Shown here one piece after another: positions 7,209-13,085 of a stretch of DNA of 13,085 nucleotides. The notes under the pieces were generated by a model, which worked only from the letters and a program-made list of their open reading frames with translations, made no database searches and had not been told where the DNA came from. Made by a program: the position numbers and the translations under genes. The stretch lies in contig JADGIZ010000477.1 of the NCBI GenBank assembly GCA_027604665.1, positions 1 to 13,085 of the forward strand, read 5' to 3'. The stretch comes from Polyrhizophydium stewartii (taxonomy: Eukaryota; Chytridiomycota; Chytridiomycetes; Rhizophydiales). How positions within the stretch are numbered: the first letter of the stretch is position 1; every line of letters begins with the position of its first letter.

Positions 7209-9749
7209 TCAGTTGCCCTTGCGCCGCGCACTCAGCCGCTTCTGGTACTCGGCCGTGTTGGCAATCTGGCACAGCGCGCCGTCGTCGAGACAGAACATGC
7301 GGCCAGGCTCTTTTGCGCCAAGCTGGTCGGCGACAAACTCGTTGTGCGAGATGAGCACGAGCGCGCCGGTCCATGCCTGCAGCGACTCGAGCAGCGCGTC
7401 GATCGAGTCCAGGTCCAGATGGTTGGTGATTTCGTCGAGCAGCAACAGCTGTGGGGCATTGGAGATGGCGCACGCAAGCACGACTCGAGTCCGCTCGCCG
7501 CCAGAGAGCGTGCACAGCGGCTGCATCGCAACGTGCTTGGGCAGCCCGACGCGGCCCGCAAACTCCATGCACTGCATCTCGTTGAGCTCGAGCTCGCCGT
7601 CGCCGCGCACAAGGTGCTCGGGCATCTCGACCGTGTCACGGATGTACTGCAACGCCGACACAGTCTTGGACGACAGCGCATCGACGTGGTGCTGTGCAAA
7701 GTAGCCGACCTTGAGATTGGGGTGCCGCTCGATTCGGCCCGTGCGCGGCCGAAGATCGCCGTGGATGGTCTCCATGAATGTCGACTTGCCCGAGCCGTTG
7801 GAGCCGACAACGACAATTCGGTGGCCAAAGTCGATGGTGAGGCTGATGTTCTTGAGAACCGCGGGCCCGTTGGGGCCGTACCCGACCGTGACGTTGTCGA
7901 GCGACAGGAGCGGCGTGCCCTTGTGGCGCAACGGCGTCGGGTCTGGCAGCGCAATGCGCACAGGCTCCTCGCCCTGGTCGACGACAATCTCTTGTCGCAT
8001 GGTCAGATGCTTGCCAGCCATGTCACGGTTGAGCTTGAAGCGGCCTCCACGAGCGTTGCGCTGAAGACCAAACCGCTCGAGCTTCTTCCGGCGAGACTCG
8101 GCCTGCGAAAAGTCGCCGCGCTGCTTGGCGTTCTCGATCGAGCTCTGGATGTGCGCTTTTTGCCTCTCCTGGGCGGCAAGCATGCGCTTCTTCATGAGCT
8201 CGTTGTTGTTGTAGTTGGTGATGAACTCGTCGTAGTTGCCCGTGTGGTACGTGATGTTTGCGTTGCGCAGCCACAGGATCTCCTCGGCGACGTAGTTGAG
8301 GAAGTTGCGGTCGTGCGAGACGATCAGGATCGTCACGTCGTCCAGCGACTTGAGGTACTCGCGCAGCCAGATGATGGCCGGAATGTCGAGGTGGTTGGCT
8401 GGCGCGAACCAGGCGTCAGCACTACACTTGCGCTGATCGCGGCGCGCAGTGCAGACCACTCACTCGGCTCGTCAAGCAGCAGCACGTCCGGGTCAAGCAC
8501 AAGGGCCTTGGCGAGCGCCACGCGCATCTTCCAGCCACCCGACAGTGTCGAGATCTTGGTTTGCGGGGTGTACTTGCGGCCGTCCTCGAACTTCATGGTC
8601 TTGAGGATGCGGATCGCGGAGCTCTCGCGCGCGTCGGCGCCAAGCGCCTTGATGCGCTCGCTGACGGCCGCAAGGCGCTCTTGTGCGATGCGGATGGCGT
8701 CATCGCGCGGCACGACCATGTCGACGTTTGCTTTGGCGGTCTCGACGACGGCCTGCGTCTTGAGCAGCTCCTGGCGCGCGACCCAGCCGCGCTTTCCCGA
8801 GCGGATCGTGGCCTTGACGTCGGCTGTGTGCAGCTCACGCTCGAGCTCCCTGAGCTTGAGCACGTGCAGCGTCTCGACAATCTGGTCAATCTCGAGCGAG
8901 TCGATGGCGTTCTGGAGCACTGCAAGCGGCCGCGCTCGTCAGCGGGGCTGCGACAGCGAGACTTTCGTGCGATTAAGCGGCTCCAGACTCACTGTTGCGC
9001 TCCTCGATCAGCTCGGACGTGGGCTTGTCGGCCGACAGCACCTCTTGCAGCACCGTGCGGTTCATGGACGCCTCGTCTGCAATCTGCTCGACCATGAGCG
9101 GGCGGATCGTTGTCGGGAAACCCGAGATCAGATCGTTGGCCATGGCGGTGAGCAGCGTCGACTTGCCGGTGCCGTTGCGGCCAATGAGACCGTAGTGCAC
9201 GCCGTGGCGCAGCATCAGGTCGGCGTCCTGCAGGATGATGGTGCCGTTTGACAGGGCAATGTTGAGCTTGGTGAGGGTGATGGTGCGCTCCATGGTCTCG
9301 AGCGTGTCGACGTGGAAGCGGGACTGGATGCACGTTGCGATGATCTTGGCTCGGGAGCGGGCGAGCACGGCGTCGGCGGCCTCGTGCTCTGCGGCAGCAG
9401 CGTCGGCGGGATCATGCGAGGTCGACTCGGTCGTGCGGCCGCGCATGGCCGCCGGCTTGCGGCGCGAGGCCCGGTCGGCGGCGGTGCCCTCGGCGGGAGC
9501 GCTGTCGGCGACGACGGTCTCGACGTCGTCGTCGTGGCCGTCGGCCTCGGAGGGCTCGGGCGTCGGCGCGGCGGCGGGCTCGGGCGACAGCGGGGGCGGC
9601 TGGGGCTGCGCCTCGGTGTCGCGCGCGGTGGTCGGCTCGGGCGTCGCCGAGGTGGTGCGGGCCGCGCGGGTGGCAGCGACCCTTGCGGCGGCGGCCTCGG
9701 CGCGGGCCTTCTGGGCGGCCAGTGCGGCAGCAGACTTGCGGGGCGGCAT
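7209..9749 (-). CDS. ABC-F family ATPase (ribosome-associated, two NBDs)
   Basis: Exons in coding order 9749-8993, 8919-8464 and 8398-7209; introns of 73 and 65 nt, both with donor GTGAGT; 800 aa. ABC-F proteins have two nucleotide-binding domains and no membrane domain. In fungi they act in translation or ribosome biogenesis (Gcn20, Arb1, New1, eEF3). Residues 1-150 are Ala/Pro-rich and charged. NBD1: Walker A GRNGTGKST (190-198), LSGGW (378-381), Walker B with DEPTNHLD (402-409), and SHD (432-434) as H-loop. The interdomain linker (about 445-560) is rich in charged residues and probably coiled-coil. NBD2: GSNGSGKST (603-611), LSGGERTR (702-709), LLLLDEITNHLD (722-733), and SHN (755-757). 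Intron 2 splits the Thr of DEPT/NHLD, and splicing restores it exactly. The start at 9749 (MPPRKS) is the first ATG; an upstream in-frame TTG is not credible. Which ABC-F subgroup this is remains open. Confidence 0.93.
8399..8463 (-). other. ABC-F intron 2, inside the Walker B/D-loop motif
   Basis: On the minus strand the donor is GTGAGT (8463 downward), with a GCTGAC branch-like motif and a CGCCAG acceptor at 8400-8399. It interrupts the codon for Thr405. The unspliced frame replaces TNHLD with SEWSALRA, so joining is needed for a working NBD1. Confidence 0.9.
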
Positions 9750-9946
9750 CGCTGGGACGTGGTCTGGCTCGGACCAAGGAGGGATCAGGGCAGGCTTTAA
9801 CTTTTGGGCCAAGTGTGGGTCGATCGATTCGAGTGACTCTGCGCTGACGGGCCATGCGGCCGGATGACAGTTTCATTGAATCTGCAGGTGCGGGGTTGCA
9901 AGATACAGCGCGCAGGGCGAGTGCGCATGTTGCAGGGGGGATAGAA
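9750..9946. other. Intergenic gap between ABC-F start and copy A stop
   Basis: A 197-nt gap between two minus-strand genes, holding the 3' UTR of copy A and the promoter/leader of the ABC-F gene. I see no TATA box, no poly(A) consensus and no credible ORF. Confidence 0.6.
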
Positions 9947-10822
9947 TCACAGGAGGAGTGCGGCTGAGCACAGCACAGCGGCCGCGACCGAGGCCAAGAG
10001 GCTTGGGCCGGAATGTGAGATGGATCCCGAGACGACGCCAAGAGGGGCGACATCTGAGCTGCCGCGAGACGAGCCCGTGGCTTCAGGGGACGGCCAGTTG
10101 AAGGAAGAACTGGGGATCTGGGATGAAGAGGCGGCATGCTGAGTCGAAGTAGATTGGCCAGACGACATGGTGGTCGCAGCTTGGTAAGTGGCAGAGGCGG
10201 ATGAGGTCGGCGATGCTGAAGTGCTGCTCTTGATCGCGGCGCTGCTGGAGATGCCAGAGCTGCCGCTGTTGTTGCCTCCGCTGTTTTTGCCTCCGCTGTT
10301 TCCCGAGCTGCCGAGCGGCGGCAGCTGGCTCGCCGGCAGCAGGTTGCGCTGGCCGGGCGTGCACTCGAGCGCCGACCCGCGGCAGATGCCCGCGCAGTTG
10401 CTCGGGTCGACGATGCGCCATGCGCACGTCTGCGGATCCAGCGGGTTCTGGCCCGGGAACGCCGCCGAGAAGCTCGACCGTGAGATGTCCAGACCTGGGT
10501 CGCCCTTTTGGTCGATGATGAGCACAAACTCCGACGGCCCGCCCGCTGCGTTGCGGAACTCGAGGCACTGCGCGCAGTCGCCCGCCGTGACACCATTGAC
10601 GGCGACGACGCGGGTGATGTCGAGCGCCGTATACCGAATGCCGCACCAGCCGGGCGAGTTGTCGTATGCGGAGCCGAGGCGGGCGAGGTCCTCCTGGTAT
10701 GGGTGATATGTGCACCGACCAGTCTGCCATTCCGAGCTGACGAGCGACGAGGCGGCGGGCAGCTGATAGACTGCGGCAGCAGCAAGAGGCAGAGACGCGG
10801 CAATGAGCGAAGCGGACAGCAT
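9947..10822 (-). CDS. Secreted, probably GPI-anchored eight-Cys DPBB-like protein (copy A)
   Basis: Intronless, 291 aa. I chose the ATG at 10822 because a signal peptide follows at once (about 1-17, hydrophobic, Ala-rich). The frame stays open further upstream through a CA repeat, giving His-Thr repeats, which I regard as 5' UTR. The module (about 33-165) starts TGRCTYHPY and has Cys at 37, 60, 83, 86, 133, 143, 147 and 154, including CAQC and GDPGLDISRSSF. Spacing, a GWCG turn, a CxxC strand and an acidic LD(I/L)S motif resemble the double-psi beta-barrel of barwin, expansin and RlpA proteins, but no full expansin signature is present. A Gly/Ser/Asn then Ser/Thr-rich stalk (170-265) and a hydrophobic C-terminus after SHSGPS suggest GPI anchoring to membrane or wall. 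Its module DNA is nearly identical to copy B. Function is inferred as cell-surface or wall carbohydrate interaction, with no catalytic claim. Confidence 0.87.
   Translation of the reverse strand: MLSASLIAASLPLAAAAVYQLPAASSLVSSEWQTGRCTYHPYQEDLARLGSAYDNSPGWCGIRYTALDITRVVAVNGVTAGDCAQCLEFRNAAGGPSEFVLIIDQKGDPGLDISRSSFSAAFPGQNPLDPQTCAWRIVDPSNCAGICRGSALECTPGQRNLLPASQLPPLGSSGNSGGKNSGGNNSGSSGISSSAAIKSSTSASPTSSASATYQAATTMSSGQSTSTQHAASSSQIPSSSFNWPSPEATGSSRGSSDVAPLGVVSGSISHSGPSLLASVAAAVLCSAALLL
10328..10729. repeat. Inverted repeat, left arm (module of copy A)
   Basis: This segment is the reverse complement of 11561-11962, with no indel and about ten mismatches counted by eye in 402 bp. It covers the eight-Cys module and stops just after the LLPAS codons. 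The sequence on both sides shows no similarity to the partner's flanks. Confidence 0.9.
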
Positions 10823-10840
10823 TGGCGTGGTTGCGTGCTG

Positions 10841-10860
10841 GTGTGTGTGTGTGTGTGTGT
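10841..10860. repeat. (GT)10 microsatellite
   Basis: Ten uninterrupted GT units (CA on the minus strand), ending 19 nt upstream of the copy A start codon, so probably in its 5' leader or core promoter. Length variation here would not alter the protein if translation starts at 10822. Confidence 0.95.
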
Positions 10861-11040
10861 GCGACGGCGAGACGCTGGGCGGCCCGCCGACTTTTGAACA
10901 CTCCAGGAAAATCGTTGGTGGTGGCGCTCTTGCGGCGAGCGCCATCCGCGCCTTGCGGTGGCTCGGATCCCGCGCCGCGAGCAAAGATGATGCGGCACGG
11001 CTTGACGGAACGATCTGCCGGATCGTGCCGCACCCGGCTC

Positions 11041-11223
11041 AGCGGCCTGACGCTTGGCATTCCAATGGTCGACGTGCTGTTTGGCGACCGGCCAGACTTT
11101 GCGGTGGTGGTGCTGCCGCTGCTCATGTACCACCCGACGCAGATCCTGCTGGACAGCATGCTGACCGGCGCGCTGCGCGCGTGGGTGCTCGCCGACCGGC
11201 GCTCGTCGACCAAGACAAAGTGA
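11041..11223 (+). pseudogene. Orphan 3' coding fragment of an SLC10A7/Rch1-like transporter
   Basis: From 11044 the plus frame reads GLTLGIPMVDVLFG, then PLLMYHPTQILLDS, an Ala/Leu stretch with a Trp, and a charged tail ending TKTK with TGA at 11221-11223. This matches the last transmembrane segment and tail of the SLC10A7 family (bile acid:sodium symporter fold; LTLGIPM and PLL-x-YHP-x-QILL are typical, recalled from family knowledge). A CTCAG acceptor-like site precedes it at 11038-11042. The other eight or nine membrane segments are not found upstream. The opposite-strand gene copy A occupies that space, and 9750-9946 shows no matching exon. Either this is a gene remnant cut off by rearrangement, or it is the last exon of a gene with a very long intron. 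I favour a remnant. Confidence 0.6.
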
Positions 11224-11358
11224 ATGAAGCTCGCGTGCCCGTGCCGCGCCTCCGGCTGCCCGCTTTGGTCGTATTGCTGCGCGCCGCCGCGTTGCGCTCG
11301 TTTCTGGCGGTCTTAACGCATCGCCCGCCAATCGCCGCTCTCGTGTGCCTGCCAACGC

Positions 11359-11446
11359 CGCAAGCCACCGCCTGCCCGCAAGCCACCGCCTGCCCGCCTG
11401 CCCGCCTGCCCGCACGCACCCGACGCCAAAGCCGCACGCACCCGAC
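11359..11446. repeat. C-rich tandem repeats upstream of copy B
   Basis: Two exact copies of an 18-nt unit (11359-11376 and 11377-11394, starting CGCAAGCC) are followed by two CGCCTGCC units (11395-11410) and two copies of CGCACGCACCCGAC (11411-11424 and 11433-11446). The array ends 33 nt before the copy B ATG, so it probably lies in the promoter or leader. Confidence 0.85.
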
Positions 11447-11479
11447 CGCCAGTCTCTGCTCTAGCCCGCCTCCGAACAC

Positions 11480-12052
11480 ATGCACGCCGCCTCGATCGCC
11501 GCTGTGGCAGCCGCCGTGCTTGCGACCACCGTCGCCGCGCAGTCGGCCGCCTCGTCGGACTGGAAGACTGGTCGGTGCACATATCACCCATACCAGGAGG
11601 ACCTCGCCCGTCTCGGCTCCGCATACGACAACTCGCCCGGCTGGTGCGGCATTCGGTATACGGCGCTCGACATCACCCGCGTCGTCGCCGTCAATGGTGT
11701 CACGGCAGGCGACTGCGCGCAGTGCCTCGAGTTCCGCAACGCAGCGGGCGGGCCGTCGGAGCTTGTGCTCATCATCGACCAAAAGGGCGACCCAGGTCTG
11801 GACGTTTCTCGATCAAGCTTCTCGGCGGCGTTCCCGGGCCAGAACCCGCTGGATCCGCAGACGTGCGCATGGCGCATCGTCGACCCGAGCAACTGCGCGG
11901 GCATCTGCCGCGGGTCGGCGCTCGAGTGCACGCCCGGCCAGCGCAACCTGCTGCCTGCGAGCATGCTTCCTGGGAACGGCGCCACCGTCCCGCTTGCTGG
12001 CGCCGCATGGGTTGCGGCCGCTGCGGCTGCCGCGGCCGTTGCACAGCTCTGA
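11480..12052 (+). CDS. Secreted eight-Cys DPBB-like protein (copy B)
   Basis: Intronless, 190 aa. The signal peptide is about 1-20 (Ala/Val-rich, ending TTVAAQ). The same module as copy A begins at TGRCTYHPY (Cys33) with Cys at 33, 56, 79, 82, 129, 139, 143 and 150. Protein differences from copy A inside the module are very few (Gln to Lys before TGRC, Phe to Leu after GGPSE, Ile to Val in LD(I/V)S). In place of the long Ser-rich stalk it has a short spacer (NGATVPLAG) and an Ala-rich hydrophobic end, which could be a minimal GPI signal or a simple tail. Copies A and B are divergently transcribed, with 657 nt between their start codons. The role is unknown and presumed extracellular. The reading frame and the copy relationship are certain; the fold name is an inference. 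Confidence 0.88.
   Translation: MHAASIAAVAAAVLATTVAAQSAASSDWKTGRCTYHPYQEDLARLGSAYDNSPGWCGIRYTALDITRVVAVNGVTAGDCAQCLEFRNAAGGPSELVLIIDQKGDPGLDVSRSSFSAAFPGQNPLDPQTCAWRIVDPSNCAGICRGSALECTPGQRNLLPASMLPGNGATVPLAGAAWVAAAAAAAAVAQL
11561..11962. repeat. Inverted repeat, right arm (module of copy B)
   Basis: Partner of 10328-10729 in opposite orientation. The mismatches are not even: five of about ten fall within 11801-11818 (codons for DVSRSS). Similarity ends abruptly at both module edges. Confidence 0.9.
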
Positions 12053-12258
12053 ACATTATTCCCCGGTGCAAGCCGCATCACCTTGTATATATATACGCTG
12101 CGGGCACGCGGGCACCGCACCCGCCCGTGCAACAGGACTGCCTGCCGCACGCCTCCCCCCGCACGCACATGCTGCAATAAACTTCAGGCGGTCGGCCGCC
12201 CCTAACCTGGTGCACAGGTGCGCCACAGACTTTCTCTTCAAACCGAAAACCTCATTAG
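12053..12258. other. Intergenic region with TATATA and AATAAA elements
   Basis: A run TATATATATA at 12086-12095 is followed by AATAAA at 12176-12181. For copy B these would be at +34 and +124 after the stop, matching the yeast-type order of efficiency element then poly(A) signal. Alternatively the TATA run is the promoter box of copy C, whose ATG is at 12259. Both readings are possible. Confidence 0.5.
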
Positions 12259-13085
12259 ATGTTCACGCCGACGACCGCCGTTGCCCTGCTCGCCGCCGCT
12301 GCGGCGCTGCCCGCCGTCGCGGCACAAGGTGCCTGGCAGACGGGCCGCTGCACGTACCACCCGTACGAGGAGGACATGGCCCGCCTCGGCGACTCGTACG
12401 ACAACGGCCCGGGCTGGTGCGGCTTCCGCTACACCGCCCTCAACGTGGCCCGCATTGTGGCCGTTCACGGCATGGACGACGGCCAGTGCGGCCAGTGCCT
12501 CGAGTTCCGCAACGCCGCCGGCGGCCCGTCCATCTTTGTGCTCGCTGTCGACTGGAAGGGTGACCCGGGCCTGGACCTCTCGCGCTCCAGCTTCGCGGCG
12601 GCCTTCCCCGGCCAGAACCCGCTCGACCCGCAGACTTGTGCCTGGCGCTATGTCCCCATCAGCAGCTGCGGTGCACGCATCTGCTTCGGCGTCGAGTGTG
12701 CGACGCCGGGCAAGCGCAACCTGCTGCCCGCCAACCTGCTGCCGCCGGTCAGCAAGCCGGTGCTGCATGGCCTCGACCCCAACGCCGGCACGCAACCGCA
12801 GCCCAAGCCGCAGCCGGTGACGACCACCCGCTCGGCGGCACCCACGACCGTGATCCGCACCATCGCGCCCGTCTCGCGCACCTTCACGTCGGCGCCCGCC
12901 TCGGCCACGTCGGCCACCGCGGCGCCGACCCGCTCGCCGACGCCCGCCGCCCCGTCGCCGTCGCCCAAGGCGCCCGCGCCCGAGCCGTCGCGCTCGGTCG
13001 TGCCCGCGCCGGCGCCCACCAACGACCCGCTCGTGCCCGGCGCCGGCCTTGTGTCGCAAGCCCCGCGCGCCGCCCTGCCCGGCCC
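12259..13085 (+). CDS. Secreted eight-Cys DPBB-like protein with Pro/Ser/Thr-rich tail (copy C, 3' partial)
   Basis: The ATG at 12259 opens a frame with no stop to the window edge (275 codons visible). The signal peptide is about 1-22 (MFTPTTAVALL, ending AVAAQ). The module starts at TGRCTYHPY (Cys31) with Cys at 31, 54, 77, 80, 127, 137, 142 and 147, so all eight are kept, with one extra residue in the CGARIC loop. It keeps YDN-x-PGWCG, QCLEFRNAAGGPS, KGDPGLDLSRSSF, FPGQNPLDPQTCAWR and RNLLPA, but differs at many positions between. It is clearly an older paralogue than the A/B pair. From about residue 165 the sequence is Pro/Ala/Thr/Ser-rich, like an O-glycosylated stalk. The end, and whether a GPI signal follows, lie outside the window. 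It is tandem with copy B, 206 nt downstream. Confidence 0.86.
   Translation, partial: MFTPTTAVALLAAAAALPAVAAQGAWQTGRCTYHPYEEDMARLGDSYDNGPGWCGFRYTALNVARIVAVHGMDDGQCGQCLEFRNAAGGPSIFVLAVDWKGDPGLDLSRSSFAAAFPGQNPLDPQTCAWRYVPISSCGARICFGVECATPGKRNLLPANLLPPVSKPVLHGLDPNAGTQPQPKPQPVTTTRSAAPTTVIRTIAPVSRTFTSAPASATSATAAPTRSPTPAAPSPSPKAPAPEPSRSVVPAPAPTNDPLVPGAGLVSQAPRAALPG

Larger units (their letters stand above)
10823..11479. other. Divergent intergenic spacer between copies A and B
   Basis: It must hold the upstream regions of both secreted-protein genes. It contains the (GT)10 repeat, the orphan transporter fragment and a C-rich tandem repeat. No TATA-like element was seen near either start. The leaders of the two copies are unrelated, although their modules are nearly identical. 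Confidence 0.6.

Noticed and set aside
10823..10984. N-terminal extension of copy A with His-Thr repeats
   Set aside because: Starting here would place a charged and repeat-rich segment before the signal peptide. Starting at 10822 gives a clean secretory N-terminus.
9412..11415. Long minus-strand open frame (667 codons) over copy A and part of the ABC-F gene
   Set aside because: High GC leaves many frames open. Its product is Arg/Ser/Pro-rich noise, and the frame overlaps two well-supported genes.
10803..12563. Long plus-strand open frame (586 codons) across copies A, B and C
   Set aside because: It is an out-of-frame shadow: it reads the GT repeat, the spacer and the wrong frame of copies B and C, with no sensible domain. 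The Cys-module frames explain the same DNA.
12238..13059. Minus-strand open frame opposite copy C
   Set aside because: Arg/Gly-rich antisense product typical of GC-rich coding DNA. The plus frame has a signal peptide and the conserved module.
1..13085. tRNA, rRNA, CRISPR array, transposase or viral-like genes
   Set aside because: I looked for cloverleaf-like segments, regularly spaced repeats and mobile-element proteins, and saw none. The only repeats are the inverted module arms, the GT run and the C-rich tandem array.

Overview
The window looks like nuclear DNA from a GC-rich, intron-containing fungus. The reasons are short GT-AG introns (56-140 nt, several with CTAAC or CTGAC branch-like motifs), eukaryotic housekeeping proteins (NIT2-type amidase, pyruvate-dehydrogenase-phosphatase-type PP2C, guanylate kinase, ABC-F ATPase), and secreted proteins with Ser/Thr/Pro-rich tails and GPI-like C-termini. 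An early-diverging (for example zoosporic) lineage is my guess. The sequence alone does not exclude a GC-rich basidiomycete.

Region 1 (about 1-6968) holds four plus-strand genes packed head to tail, with only 25, 48 and 54 nt between a stop and the next ATG. They are: the 3' part of a Ras-like GTPase with degenerate G motifs and a very long low-complexity tail; a complete NIT2/omega-amidase (3 exons, 292 aa); a membrane-anchored mitochondrial PP2C phosphatase of the PDP/Ptc5 type (3 exons, 602 aa); and a guanylate kinase whose first exon adds a mitochondrial presequence and a transmembrane helix (4 exons, 295 aa). I placed exon joints where the reading frame and the family's conserved motifs are both restored.

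Region 2 (7209-9749) is a minus-strand ABC-F ATPase (3 exons, 800 aa), convergent with the guanylate kinase. The 240-nt gap between them contains one clean hairpin.

Region 3 (9947 to the end) is a cluster of three intronless secreted proteins sharing an eight-cysteine module that resembles the double-psi beta-barrel of barwin, expansin and RlpA proteins. The first (minus) and second (plus) are divergently arranged. Their module-coding DNA forms a roughly 402-bp inverted repeat with only about ten mismatches, while their signal peptides, tails and flanks are unrelated. This points to recent gene conversion or a very young duplication. The third copy is more diverged and runs off the window. 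Between the inverted arms lie a (GT)10 microsatellite, a short C-rich tandem repeat, and an orphan 3' coding piece resembling the C-terminus of an SLC10A7/Rch1-type transporter with the rest of the gene missing.

The housekeeping genes do not form one pathway. Three of them (PP2C phosphatase, guanylate kinase and possibly NIT2) can act in mitochondria. The secreted cluster reads as a locally expanding cell-surface or wall-interacting family.
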